Assembly (NCBI RefSeq): GCF_049276915.1
Contig: NZ_JBASXK010000072.1
Coordinates: 1-64,000, forward strand
Reading direction: 5' to 3'
Origin: Aestuariivita sp049276915
GTDB taxonomy: Bacteria > Pseudomonadota > Alphaproteobacteria > Rhodobacterales > Rhodobacteraceae
Length of the DNA: 64,000 nt
This document shows, piece by piece, positions 16,519 through 24,975 of the stretch. Within the stretch, counting starts at the first letter, position 1. Every line of letters starts with the position of its first letter. The position numbers and the translations under genes were made by a program. The notes beneath the pieces are model-generated. The model did no database searches, was not told the DNA's origin, and worked only from the letters and a program-made list of their open reading frames with translations.

Positions 16519-16548
16519 TTCATTCAGCGCGGGGCGTGCTGAGATGAA
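16519..16548 (+). promoter_or_regulatory. Stem-loop just after the B12 aptamer
   Basis: TTCATTCAGC (16519-16528) pairs with GCTGAGATGAA (16538-16548) with one bulged base. There is no following T-run, so a classic intrinsic terminator is unlikely. It could be a structural element between the aptamer and the ribosome site of btuB. Confidence 0.45.
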
Positions 16549-16603
16549 CGGAGCCTAGGCCCGGAATGGTGACGCAACATCGCACCGTTTGGGCAAGGAC
16601 CAT

Positions 16604-16640
16604 CCTTTCCAAACCGACCTGAACACATTGTCTGGAAAGG
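16604..16640 (+). promoter_or_regulatory. Hairpin that can hide the btuB ribosome site
   Basis: CCTTTCCA (16604-16611) is the exact reverse complement of TGGAAAGG (16633-16640), and the right arm contains most of the AAAGGA ribosome site, nine bases before the btuB ATG at 16651. Folding would block translation start. It is a plausible expression platform for the upstream cobalamin riboswitch. Confidence 0.55.
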
Positions 16641-16650
16641 ACACCACCAC

Positions 16651-18600
16651 ATGAAACGATTGCTGACATCCGCGTCTTGTCTGGCTTTGAGCCTGTCGGC
16701 TCAGCCGGTCTTTGCCCAAGACGCTCTTGATCTTGGCGTGATCTCTGTCACCGCCGCCGCCGAACCTCTTGAGATCCTGCGCACCGGTACCTCGGTCGAG
16801 GTGCTGGGGGCCGATGATGCGCTTGTCGTGCCGGGCGATGTGCAACTTACAGATGCCCTGCGCCGCATTCCCGGCGTCAGTGTCTTGCAGAACGGCCCCG
16901 CCGGCACGGCGGCAACTGTGCGCATTCGAGGCGCGCAGGAACGCTATTCGGCGGTTTATGTCGATGGCATCAAGGTGAATGACCCCTCTTCGACCTCGGG
17001 CGAGTATGGCAATTTCGGAGCCTTCGGCATCGGGGCCCTGGCCGGCGTCGAGATCCTGAAAGGGTCTCAATCGGCGCTTTATGGCGGTTCGGCGGTGGTC
17101 GGTGTGATCAATGTGTTCACCCTGCCGGATCTGGATGGCCCTGATGGTGTCCAACAGCGCGCCGAACTGATGTTCGGCAGCTTCAACACCGTGGCCGGAG
17201 CCTATTCCTATAGCCGCAAAAGCGGGGACTGGAGCGTGGCTTTTGGCCTTGCGACGGCGCAAAGCGACGGGTTTTCGGCGGGCGACGAAAACCTTGGGAA
17301 TACTGAAAATGACGGGTTTCGCGAAACCCGGCTGAGTTTCGGGGCTGCCTATCAGGCCAGCGACAGCATCAGCATCGGCATGAACGGGTTTTACTCGACG
17401 GGCGAGTCCGATTTCGACGAAGGCACAGGTACGGGTCCGGTCGATGGCACACCCGGCGATGAAACCGCAAGCCGCGATGAAATGGGCCTGCGCCTGTTTG
17501 CAAAGATCGACGCGGGTGGCATGTGGAGTCACGAGGGATCGGCCTCGTACTTCAATGTCGACCGCCGGCTGTCATCCGTAACCGTGGCTCCGGGCAGTTT
17601 CCAGCCGTTTACCAGTCAGTTCGAGGGCGAGCGCCAGCGCTTTGACTGGCAATCGAATGCCCAGATCAACCAACAGGTTCGTCTGTCCATGGGCGCGGAT
17701 TTCGAAAAGCTGATCTCGAAATCCAGCTCCATTCCGGGGGGCAGCGCAGCCACCTATAACCGCGGGCTGTTTGCCGAGGTGCTCTATAGCCCCACCAATG
17801 ACCTCGATATCATCGGCTCGGTGCGCTATGATGACAACTCGCAATTCGGAGACGCCACCACCGGTCGGCTGGCGGTCAGTTATCGCCCAAACGATGCGCT
17901 GACCCTGCGCGGTGTTCTGGCCACGGGATTCCGCCCGCCGGTACCCGGCGAGCTCTTCGCGTCCTTCCCGGACCCGCTCTATCCGTTCTTCGGCAATCCG
18001 AACCTTGCGCCTGAGGACAGCCAGAGTATCGAACTGGGCTTTGACTGGGCATTCAGCCCCAATGCTGTGGTCAGCGCGACGCTGTTTCGCAACGAGATCG
18101 ACAATCTCGTGCAATTCGCCCCCTGCCCTGTGACGATTGATTTCGTGCTGTTCTCTTGTGATCCCGGCACATTCTCGACACTGGCCAACACAGCTGGAAC
18201 CACCACCTTCGAAGGTCTCGAGTTCCAGTATGCCCATGCGTTTTCCGATCGCGTGGCTATGACGCTGGCCTATACCTATCTGGATGCGGCCACGGCCACC
18301 GGTGCCTTGCTGCCTCGGGTCGCGGAACATGAGCTGTTCGTGGGTCTGGACCTGAGCCTGACTGACCGGCTGGCAAGCCAGTTGGCCATCACCTACATGG
18401 CCGACCGGGCACCGGACACAGCGCCGGTGCAGCAACTGCCCGATTTCACCGTGGTGGATCTGAGTTTCACCTATGACGTGAGCGACACGACCGAGGCCTA
18501 TGTGGCGGTGAAGAACCTGTTTGATGAACAATATCAGCAGGTCGCAGGTTATGGCGCGGCGGATCGCTCGATTTATGTCGGGGTCCGTGCGAATTTCTAG
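16651..18600 (+). CDS. btuB: TonB-dependent outer-membrane cobalamin receptor BtuB
   Basis: The 649-aa product is a TonB-dependent outer-membrane receptor. It has a cleavable signal (MKRLLTSASCLALSLSAQPVFA), a short TonB-box region (LDLGVISVTAA), a plug domain at ~50-160 (VPGDVQLTDALRRIPGVSV, ALYGGSAVVGVINVF) and a beta-barrel ending in the terminal Phe expected for outer-membrane assembly (YVGVRANF). The cobalamin riboswitch and downstream B12 genes identify the substrate as cobalamin or a related corrinoid. It moves the corrinoid into the periplasm using energy from the ExbB/ExbD/TonB proteins encoded in the same operon. AAAGGA precedes the ATG. Confidence 0.93.
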   Translation: MKRLLTSASCLALSLSAQPVFAQDALDLGVISVTAAAEPLEILRTGTSVEVLGADDALVVPGDVQLTDALRRIPGVSVLQNGPAGTAATVRIRGAQERYSAVYVDGIKVNDPSSTSGEYGNFGAFGIGALAGVEILKGSQSALYGGSAVVGVINVFTLPDLDGPDGVQQRAELMFGSFNTVAGAYSYSRKSGDWSVAFGLATAQSDGFSAGDENLGNTENDGFRETRLSFGAAYQASDSISIGMNGFYSTGESDFDEGTGTGPVDGTPGDETASRDEMGLRLFAKIDAGGMWSHEGSASYFNVDRRLSSVTVAPGSFQPFTSQFEGERQRFDWQSNAQINQQVRLSMGADFEKLISKSSSIPGGSAATYNRGLFAEVLYSPTNDLDIIGSVRYDDNSQFGDATTGRLAVSYRPNDALTLRGVLATGFRPPVPGELFASFPDPLYPFFGNPNLAPEDSQSIELGFDWAFSPNAVVSATLFRNEIDNLVQFAPCPVTIDFVLFSCDPGTFSTLANTAGTTTFEGLEFQYAHAFSDRVAMTLAYTYLDAATATGALLPRVAEHELFVGLDLSLTDRLASQLAITYMADRAPDTAPVQQLPDFTVVDLSFTYDVSDTTEAYVAVKNLFDEQYQQVAGYGAADRSIYVGVRANF

Positions 18601-19432
18601 GCTCATATGCACCCTGACGGCGCTGCTTCTGGGCAGCGCCGCGGGCACAGCTATGGCCGCAGAACAGCCCCGGCGGGTGGTGTCCATCAACCTTTGCACC
18701 GATCAGCTGGCCTTGTTGCTGGCTGATGAGGGACAGCTGATCTCGGTCAGCAAACTGGCGCATGATCCGCAGAGTTCCGCCTTGTTCGAGGCGGCACGCG
18801 CGCTGCCCGGCAACGGATCGCGCGCCGAGGAGGTCTATCTGCTGGAGCCTGATCTGGTTCTGGCGGGGACGTTCACGGATGCATCCACCGTTCAGATGCT
18901 GCGCAGCCTGGGCATAAGGGTCGAGATTTTTGCGCCGGCCCGGTCTCTTGCGGAAATCGCCGAGCGGATGCGCCAGATGGGGGCCGCCTTGGGGCGCGAA
19001 ACAAGGGCAGAGGCGCAAGTGGCCGCCTTTGAGGCCGAGTTGGCCGCGCTGACGGTGGCGATGCGTCCAAGGCCGCGCGCGGCACTTTACTATGTCAACA
19101 GCTACACCGCCGGGGACCGGTCGCTGGCCTCGGACATTCTGAAGATCGCGGGCTTTGACAATGTCGCCTCTGAACTGGGTCTGGATTGGGGTGGTGTTCT
19201 GCCGCTTGAGACCCTGGTGATGCTGGCCCCGGATGTCATCATTCAGGGGCGCGATTATCCCGGGCAGGCGCGCGCCGAAGATACTCTGCATCACCCTGCG
19301 CTGGCGTCGCTGCGTGGCACATTGCAGGCCGGAGAGCTGACGGATCGCGACTGGATCTGCGGCACGCCACAGGTTCTGAGCGCGATCCGTGACATGCGCG
19401 ATCTGCGCCTGTCGATGGAGGACCTGCAATGA
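18575..19432 (+). CDS. btuF: Cobalamin ABC transporter substrate-binding protein BtuF
   Basis: This is a 285-aa periplasmic binding protein of the class III (BtuF/FhuD/TroA) fold that passes cobalamin from BtuB to the BtuCD permease. The N-terminal hydrophobic segment ICTLTALLLGSAAGTAMA followed by AEQPRRVVSINLCTDQLALL is a signal peptide plus the family opening. EPDLVLAGTFTDASTV and APDVIIQGRDYPG are typical lobe motifs. The start is ATG 18575 or GTG 18587; both lie inside the end of btuB (26 or 14 bp overlap), which implies coupled translation. Confidence 0.9.
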   Translation: MSGSVRISRLICTLTALLLGSAAGTAMAAEQPRRVVSINLCTDQLALLLADEGQLISVSKLAHDPQSSALFEAARALPGNGSRAEEVYLLEPDLVLAGTFTDASTVQMLRSLGIRVEIFAPARSLAEIAERMRQMGAALGRETRAEAQVAAFEAELAALTVAMRPRPRAALYYVNSYTAGDRSLASDILKIAGFDNVASELGLDWGGVLPLETLVMLAPDVIIQGRDYPGQARAEDTLHHPALASLRGTLQAGELTDRDWICGTPQVLSAIRDMRDLRLSMEDLQ

Positions 19433-20409
19433 GGGTGGCGCTGGGCCTGGTCGCCCTGTGCGGGGTGTTGTTCGTGATGTCTCTGGTCTCGGGACAGGTG
19501 ACGGCGGGCATCGGGGAAAGCCTGTCTGCGCTGTTTGCGCGCGATGGTCTGCCGCTGAGCGTGGTGATGCAGGAAATCCGCCTGCCGCGCGCGCTTCTGG
19601 CGGTGATGGTTGGCGCGTCGCTGGGCATGGCCGGAGCGGCGATGCAGGGTTTGCTGCGCAATCCGCTGGCCGAGCCGGGGCTGATCGGGGTGTCCGGCTC
19701 TGCTGCTTTGGGTGCGGTTCTGGCGATCCAGACCGGGCTCAGCCTGCTGTTCCCGCTGGCCCTGCCGCTGGCGGCTTTGGCCGGGGCGGTCATCGCGGTG
19801 CTGCTTATTCTGACGCTGGCGGGTCCGCGCGGGGCCTCGATCACGCTGATCCTTGCCGGTATCGCGATTTCGGCGCTGGCGGGCGCGCTTACCTCGCTGG
19901 TGCTGAACCTGTCACCCAATCCGTTCGCCGCAGCCGATATCGTGTTCTGGATGATGGGCTCATTGGCGGACCGTTCGTTCACGCATGTCTGGCTGGCGTT
20001 GCCCTTCATGGGGCTGGGCTGGGTGCTGCTGGCTCTGTGTGGTCGGGGTCTGGATGCCCTGACCCTGGGCGAAGACGCGGCCGAGGCGATGGGGATCAAC
20101 CTGACCCGGTTGCGCCTGATGCTGGTGATCGGCACCGCGTCGGTTGTGGGGGCGGCCACGGCGGTGGCGGGAGCGATTGGCTTTGTCGGGCTGGTGGTGC
20201 CGCATCTGCTGCGCCGTTTCGTGGGCGCGCGGCCTTCGGCCCTGCTCTGGGCCTCGGCGCTTGGCGGGGCGGCGCTGGTGCTGGCGGCGGATATCGCGGT
20301 GCGGGAAATCCTGCCGCAGCGCGATCTGAAGCTGGGCGTGCTGATGGCGCTGGTGGGAGCGCCGCTGTTTCTTCATCTGATTTTCAAGACGCGCAAGGAG
20401 ATGGCATGA
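19429..20409 (+). CDS. btuC: Cobalamin ABC transporter permease BtuC (FecCD family)
   Basis: The 326-aa protein has about ten membrane helices and the FecCD/BtuC family landmarks: RLPRALLAVMVGASLGMAG, GLLRNPLAEPGLIGVSG, FWMMGSLADR and GFVGLVVPHLLRR, the last contacting the ATPase. Two copies pair with two BtuD subunits in the inner membrane. Its ATG overlaps the btuF stop by four bases and its own stop overlaps the btuD start, so the three import genes are tightly coupled. Confidence 0.93.
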   Translation: MRVALGLVALCGVLFVMSLVSGQVTAGIGESLSALFARDGLPLSVVMQEIRLPRALLAVMVGASLGMAGAAMQGLLRNPLAEPGLIGVSGSAALGAVLAIQTGLSLLFPLALPLAALAGAVIAVLLILTLAGPRGASITLILAGIAISALAGALTSLVLNLSPNPFAAADIVFWMMGSLADRSFTHVWLALPFMGLGWVLLALCGRGLDALTLGEDAAEAMGINLTRLRLMLVIGTASVVGAATAVAGAIGFVGLVVPHLLRRFVGARPSALLWASALGGAALVLAADIAVREILPQRDLKLGVLMALVGAPLFLHLIFKTRKEMA

Positions 20410-21164
20410 CCCTGCTTGCGCTGGAAAGATTGACGGTGCGCCGGGGCGATTGCCCGGTGGTTGACGCGGTTTCCCTGAACATCGCACAGGGCGAATGCGT
20501 TGGCCTGATCGGCCCCAATGGCGCGGGCAAAACCACGTTGCTGCGCGCGGCACTTGGGTTGATGGCACATGAAGGACGCTCTTCATTGACCCAAATGAGC
20601 GCCCCCGAGCGCGCCCGCCATGCCGCCTGGATGCCGCAATCGCGCGAGATCGCCTGGCCGGTGACGGTCGAGACGCTGATCGCCCTGGGGCGCATTCCGC
20701 ATTTGCCGCGCGGTGCCAGGCCCGGTGCGCAGGATCAGCGCGCCATTGACGCCGCGATCCATCGCATGGGGCTGGAGGGCTTTCGTCATCGCACCGCCAC
20801 GCAGCTGTCGGGCGGCGAGCAGGCCCGCGTGCTGATCGCGCGGGCTCTGGCGCAGGATACCGCGCTTTTGCTGGCAGATGAGCCGATTGCCGGTCTGGAT
20901 CCGGCCAGCCAGATCGCGACGATGCAGGTGTTTGCAGGCCTCGCGCGCGAGGGGCATGCGGTTCTGGTGTCGCTGCATGATCTGGGGCTGGCGGCGCGTC
21001 ACTGCTCGCGGTTGCTGATGATGCATGCGGGAAAGTTGATTGCCGATGGTCCACCGCGCGAGGTTCTGACACCCGAGAATATCGAGCATGGTTTCGGCAT
21101 CACCGGCTTTTGGGCCGATACCGATCACGGTCCGGTCTTTCAGCCGCTGGAGGTGACGGGATGA
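20406..21164 (+). CDS. btuD: Cobalamin ABC transporter ATPase BtuD
   Basis: This 252-aa ATPase drives corrinoid import through BtuC. Walker A is GPNGAGKTTLLRA at about residue 37, the Q-loop lies in AAWMPQSREIAWPVTVET, the signature is LSGGEQARVLIARAL and Walker B is LLLADEPIAGLD with a following LHDLG switch region. The start is the ATG overlapping the btuC stop (ATGA). The same frame is open about 1 kb upstream, inside btuC, but that part shows no ATPase sequence. It overlaps cbiZ by four bases. Confidence 0.93.
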   Translation: MTLLALERLTVRRGDCPVVDAVSLNIAQGECVGLIGPNGAGKTTLLRAALGLMAHEGRSSLTQMSAPERARHAAWMPQSREIAWPVTVETLIALGRIPHLPRGARPGAQDQRAIDAAIHRMGLEGFRHRTATQLSGGEQARVLIARALAQDTALLLADEPIAGLDPASQIATMQVFAGLAREGHAVLVSLHDLGLAARHCSRLLMMHAGKLIADGPPREVLTPENIEHGFGITGFWADTDHGPVFQPLEVTG

Positions 21165-21814
21165 GCATCACGCTTGAGCGCCCCTGGCTGAGTTTCGATC
21201 TTGACGGCCAGCACCGCATCCTGAGCTGGTCCCTGACCCGACCCGGCTTTGTCACTGCGCGCAAGATCCTGTGGCGCGAGGTGCGCAATGCCGATCTGCC
21301 GCAGGATTTCGATGTGGAGGGCTGGCTGCGCCGCGAGCTTGCGCAGCGCGGAGACAGCGATGCGGTCACCTTGCTGACCTCTCGGGATCTGGATGCCTAT
21401 GAGGTGGCCCGCGCTTTTGTCGAGGGTGTCACGGCAGAGTGCATCGCCACGGTGGGTCTGTCCAACGCCGAGCGGATCGGCACAAGGCTGGATCGCTCGG
21501 GCAAGGATTGGGGCACGATCAACATCGCCGTCCGGGTGAGCCAGCCGCTGGCGGATGCTGCCCTGATCGAGCTGATCTCGATCATCGCGCAGGCGCGCAC
21601 GACCGCCGTGATCGACATGGCCCACACATTGCCCACGGGCATAACGACAGGAACCGGCACCGACTGTATCGCCATCGCCGCGCCTGCGGGGGATGCGCCT
21701 TTTGCGGGCATGCATACCGCCGTGGGTGAAGCAGTGGGGCGCGCGGCCCATGACGCGGTATGGGCCGGGGCGCGCATCTGGATGGACCGCGTGCGCCGGG
21801 AAGGGGTGGTCTGA
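21161..21814 (+). CDS. cbiZ: Adenosylcobinamide amidohydrolase CbiZ
   Basis: CbiZ removes the aminopropanol side chain from adenosylcobinamide or adenosyl-pseudocobalamin, giving adenosylcobyric acid. Imported incomplete or foreign corrinoids can then be rebuilt into the cell's own cobamide. The 217-aa sequence has the family blocks TVGLSNAERIG, TINIAVRVSQPL, VIDMAHTLPTGITTGTGTDC and HTAVGEAVGRA. There is no signal peptide, so it is cytoplasmic. Placement inside the B12 import operon, with four-base overlap to btuD and one-base overlap to the next gene, fits salvage. The role is described in archaea and in Rhodobacter. Confidence 0.92.
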   Translation: MSITLERPWLSFDLDGQHRILSWSLTRPGFVTARKILWREVRNADLPQDFDVEGWLRRELAQRGDSDAVTLLTSRDLDAYEVARAFVEGVTAECIATVGLSNAERIGTRLDRSGKDWGTINIAVRVSQPLADAALIELISIIAQARTTAVIDMAHTLPTGITTGTGTDCIAIAAPAGDAPFAGMHTAVGEAVGRAAHDAVWAGARIWMDRVRREGVV

Positions 21815-22602
21815 TGCCCTTTCCACCCGAGCGCATCGTGTGCCTGACTGAAGAAACGGTCGAAACCCTGTATCTGCTGGGGCAGGAAGACCGCATTGTC
21901 GGCGTGACCGGCTATGCGGTGCGCCCTGCTCGCGTGCGGCGCGAAAAACCCCGCGTGGGGGCGTTCACCTCGGCCGATGTGCCCAAGATCCTTGCGCTGC
22001 AACCGGATCTTGTTCTGACATTTTCAGATCTGCAGGCCGATATCGCGGCCGATCTTATTCGCAAGGGCATCGCGGTTCATGCCTTCAACCAGCGTTCGGT
22101 GGCTGAAATCCTCGACATGATCCGCATGCTGGGTTCCCTGACCGGCACCAGCGCGCGTGCCGATGAGATCGTGGCGCGCTTCAACACCCGTGCCGCGCAA
22201 TTGCGCGCGACCCAGCGGGAGACACGACCTGCGGTCTATTTCGAGGAATGGGATGATCCGCCGATTTCCGGCATCGCATGGGTATCCGAGCTGATTGAAC
22301 TGGCCGGGGGGCGGGATGTTTTCGCGCAATTGCGCCGCGAACAGGGGGCCAAGGCGCGCATCCTTGATCCTCGGCAGGTGATTGACGCCAGACCGGACGT
22401 GATCCTTGCCTCCTGGTGCGGCAAGAAGGTGCGTCCGGAAAAGATCGCCGCCCGCGCCGGCTGGAGCGACATTCCTGCCGTTGCGAGCGGGCGTATCGTT
22501 GAAATAAAGTCTCCCTTGATCCTTCAGCCGGGGCCCGGTGCCCTGACGGATGGGCTGGAGGCGATTGTGAGCGCCCTTTGGGGCGAAGGAGCGGGCATAT
22601 GA
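21814..22602 (+). CDS. Leaderless BtuF-like cobalamin-binding protein
   Basis: The 262-aa protein has the class III periplasmic-binding fold seen in BtuF (IVCLTEETVETLYLLGQEDRI, GAFTSADVPKILALQPDLV, RPDVILASWCGKKV) but begins MPFPPERIVCLT with no signal peptide, so it should remain in the cytoplasm. It is the second BtuF-like protein in this operon and lies directly behind cbiZ with a one-base stop/start overlap (TGATG). It may bind imported corrinoid inside the cell and hand it to CbiZ or the adenosylation steps. That role is inference. Export by a non-classical route is less likely. Confidence 0.85.
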   Translation: MPFPPERIVCLTEETVETLYLLGQEDRIVGVTGYAVRPARVRREKPRVGAFTSADVPKILALQPDLVLTFSDLQADIAADLIRKGIAVHAFNQRSVAEILDMIRMLGSLTGTSARADEIVARFNTRAAQLRATQRETRPAVYFEEWDDPPISGIAWVSELIELAGGRDVFAQLRREQGAKARILDPRQVIDARPDVILASWCGKKVRPEKIAARAGWSDIPAVASGRIVEIKSPLILQPGPGALTDGLEAIVSALWGEGAGI

Positions 22603-23228
22603 TCCCTCAGGAAATGAACGAGTTTCTGGATCGCGGCGGTCCGGCGCTTTGGCTGATTGCAGCGCTCAGCGTGCTGACGCTGGCCCTGATCCTGTGGAAG
22701 ATCTGGCGGTTTTCGCTGATGGGGGCCTGGTCGGGGCGCGCCACCGAACAGGCGATCCAGCTTTGGGTCAAGGGGGACGCGCAGGCAGCAATGCAGACCG
22801 TTGCCGGGCGTCAGTCCTTGCGTGCGCGACTTGCGCATACCGCGATGAAGGCCCGGCTGGATTCGGGTTTGGACGATGCGGCGGCGCGCGAAGAGACCAC
22901 CCGTGTGGCCCGCGCCGATCTGGCGGATGCGCGGATTGGCCTGCGCGCATTGGAGCTGATCGCCACCATCGCGCCGCTGATCGGCCTGCTGGGCACGGTT
23001 CTGGGCATGATCGACGCGTTTCAGGCCTTGCAGGCTTCGGGCAACCGCGCAGATCCCACGATCCTTGCCGGGGGCATCTGGGAGGCTTTGCTGACCACGG
23101 CCGCAGGCATGGCCGTGGCGATCCCCGCCGCCATGGCGCTCAGCTGGTTTGACAGTGTGGTCGAGCGTCTCCAAAGCGATATGGAAGACGCCGCAACGCG
23201 CATATTCCTGGCCCGGAGTGCGCGATGA
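22599..23228 (+). CDS. exbB: ExbB-like proton channel (MotA/TolQ/ExbB)
   Basis: The 209-aa inner-membrane protein has three membrane segments and the family core ELIATIAPLIGLLGTVLGMI followed by GGIWEALLTTAAGMAVAIPA. With ExbD it forms the proton-driven motor that powers TonB. The start at 22599 overlaps the preceding stop by four bases (ATGA). It is placed between B12 import genes and ExbD/TonB, so this motor appears dedicated to BtuB. Assignment to ExbB rather than TolQ rests on the operon context. Confidence 0.9.
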   Translation: MIPQEMNEFLDRGGPALWLIAALSVLTLALILWKIWRFSLMGAWSGRATEQAIQLWVKGDAQAAMQTVAGRQSLRARLAHTAMKARLDSGLDDAAAREETTRVARADLADARIGLRALELIATIAPLIGLLGTVLGMIDAFQALQASGNRADPTILAGGIWEALLTTAAGMAVAIPAAMALSWFDSVVERLQSDMEDAATRIFLARSAR

Positions 23229-23605
23229 TGTTTGCTTTCGCCCCGCCTGCGGCCCGGCGCAGACCCAGCCTGACACCGATGATCGACGTGGTGTTCCTGC
23301 TGTTGGTGTTTTTCATGCTGGCCGCGCGGTTCGGGCAGGACATGGCGATTCCCTTGACCGGCGGGACTGGCGTCGAACGCTGGGAAGGCGCGCCGCGCCT
23401 GCTGGAGTTGAGCGATGACGGCCTCAGGCTGAACGGTCAGCCCGTGACCCCCGAGGGGCTGACGGGGCAGCTGGGTGCCTTGATGCCCGCGCCGGATGCG
23501 CCGGTGATCCTGCGGGCAACGGGGGCCGCGGATCTGACGGCGCTGACCGCCCTGCTGGATCGCTTGCGTGCGGCCGGTATCCGCAATGTCGTGCTGGTGG
23601 AGTGA
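23225..23605 (+). CDS. exbD: ExbD-like protein (first copy)
   Basis: This 126-aa protein has a single N-terminal membrane helix after SLTPMIDVVFLLLVFFMLAA, where the Asp in MIDVVFLL is the proton-carrying residue of ExbD/TolR proteins, and a periplasmic domain ending LLDRLRAAGIRNVVLVE. It partners ExbB in the TonB motor. The ATG overlaps the exbB stop by four bases. A second, diverged copy follows at once. The two may form a mixed ExbD assembly. Confidence 0.9.
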   Translation: MMFAFAPPAARRRPSLTPMIDVVFLLLVFFMLAARFGQDMAIPLTGGTGVERWEGAPRLLELSDDGLRLNGQPVTPEGLTGQLGALMPAPDAPVILRATGAADLTALTALLDRLRAAGIRNVVLVE

Positions 23606-23610
23606 CGCAG

Positions 23611-23997
23611 ATGAATTTCGCACCCGCACGCCCCGCACGCCGCCCAGCCGAAAACATCGTGCCAATGATCAACGTGGTTTTCCTGCTGCTGATCTTCTTT
23701 CTGATGACCGCGCAGATCACGGCATCCGTGCCGTTTGACGTCGTGCCACCTGCGTCGCAAAGCGATACCCGCGCTGATGGGGTGGCCACGCTGAATGTTT
23801 CGGCCGAAGGCGGGTTGTATTTTGCCGGGCAGTCCGATGAGGCGGTCTGGCCGCTGCTGTCGGCGCTTGAGCCGCAAACCGCGATCCTGATCCGCGCCGA
23901 TGCGGCGTTTTCTGCCAGTGGGCTGACTGCTCTGATCAATCGACTGGCCGAATTGGGTGCGCAGAACATCTCGCTCGTGACCGAGGCAAGCGGGTGA
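23611..23997 (+). CDS. exbD: ExbD-like protein (second copy)
   Basis: A second ExbD/TolR-family protein (128 aa) with one membrane helix. The motif reads NIVPMINVVFLLLIFFLM: the position of the conserved Asp (MIDVVFLL in the first copy) is Asn here, so this subunit may not carry protons itself. The periplasmic part ends LINRLAELGAQNISLVTEAS. ATG 23611 is chosen because GGAG lies eight bases upstream; GTG at 23602, overlapping the previous stop, is the alternative. It is probably a structural partner of the first ExbD. Confidence 0.86.
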   Translation: MNFAPARPARRPAENIVPMINVVFLLLIFFLMTAQITASVPFDVVPPASQSDTRADGVATLNVSAEGGLYFAGQSDEAVWPLLSALEPQTAILIRADAAFSASGLTALINRLAELGAQNISLVTEASG

Positions 23998-24911
23998 TGC
24001 GTCTGATCGAGGTGATCATATTCGTGTCGGTGGCCGCAGGAGTCCATGTGGGCATCTGGGCGGCATCGCCACAACCGGGAAGCGCCCCCCTGGGAGGCGA
24101 CGGCGGAGAGGCGACGATCTCACTGGAGCCGGCCAGCGCCAATGTCGTCGAGATGGTCAGCACCTGGCAGCGCGCGCCCGCGCTTGTGCAGCAGATCACA
24201 CCTGTCGCCCTGCCCGTCCCGCAGATCGAGGCACCGGCGCAGCATGCCGCCCTCACCCCGGTCCCCAAACCGGTCTTGCCGCAGCGCCCGGCCCTGCCCG
24301 AACAGGGCAGCCTGCCGCAGGTCGCTCCGCCCCCGCAGCCACCAAGCCCACCAAGCACGGCACTTGCGAAACCCGCCACGCCGCAACCGCCAGCCGATCC
24401 GCGGCCAATGGCGCGGGGTGACACGCCGCCTCAGGCTCCACAGCCCGTGCAGCCGACCCAGCCCGAACGTTTCGATACACCGCGCGCGGATACCGTGCCC
24501 CCTGCGCCGCGTCCGCCATCGCAGGCACAACCCAAGGCACAGGCCTCGGGCCAGCCGGTGCCCAAGGCCCCGAAGGGCAACAGTGCGCAGGGCCAGTCAC
24601 AGACCGTGGCGCGCGGCGTGGCGGATACCTCGGCCTTGCAGGCCCAATGGGGTGCTCGCATCCAGCGCAAGGTGCATCGCAACCTGGTGTATCCAAGGGG
24701 CGTTTCAGAGAGCGGGACCGCGCGCGTGGCGCTGACGATCGATCAGAGCGGACGGTTACGCGAGCTGCGGCTGGTGCGCTCCTCCGGGGTTGCGGCTCTG
24801 GATGCGGCGGCTCTGGAGGCGGTGCGACGGGCGGGACGCTTTCCCAAGGCTCCCGACGCCTTGGATCAGATCAGCTATGACTTTACGTTGGGGCTGAACT
24901 TCAAGCCCTGA
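23997..24911 (+). CDS. tonB: TonB-family energy transducer
   Basis: The 304-aa protein has an N-terminal membrane anchor (LIEVIIFVSVAAGVHVGIWA), a long Pro/Gln/Ala-rich periplasmic linker (~residues 75-200) and a C-terminal TonB domain (residues ~220-304) with VHRNLVYPRG, GTARVALTIDQSGRLRELRL, ALDAAALEAVRRAGRFP and SYDFTLGLNFKP. It links the ExbB/ExbD motor to the TonB box of BtuB. ATG 23997 overlaps the exbD stop by one base; GTG 23994 is also possible. It closes the B12 operon. Confidence 0.9.
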   Translation: MRLIEVIIFVSVAAGVHVGIWAASPQPGSAPLGGDGGEATISLEPASANVVEMVSTWQRAPALVQQITPVALPVPQIEAPAQHAALTPVPKPVLPQRPALPEQGSLPQVAPPPQPPSPPSTALAKPATPQPPADPRPMARGDTPPQAPQPVQPTQPERFDTPRADTVPPAPRPPSQAQPKAQASGQPVPKAPKGNSAQGQSQTVARGVADTSALQAQWGARIQRKVHRNLVYPRGVSESGTARVALTIDQSGRLRELRLVRSSGVAALDAAALEAVRRAGRFPKAPDALDQISYDFTLGLNFKP

Positions 24912-24975
24912 GGGCGGTCTTGCGTGCCCCAGTCCGATGGGCTAGGCGGACCGCGCAGTCTCAGGAGCGCGTGAC

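Noticed and set aside
19389..20405. Frame continuous with btuD that extends 1 kb upstream through btuC
   Set aside because: The ATPase sequence begins at ATG 20406, which overlaps the btuC stop; the upstream part is the shifted frame of the permease gene.
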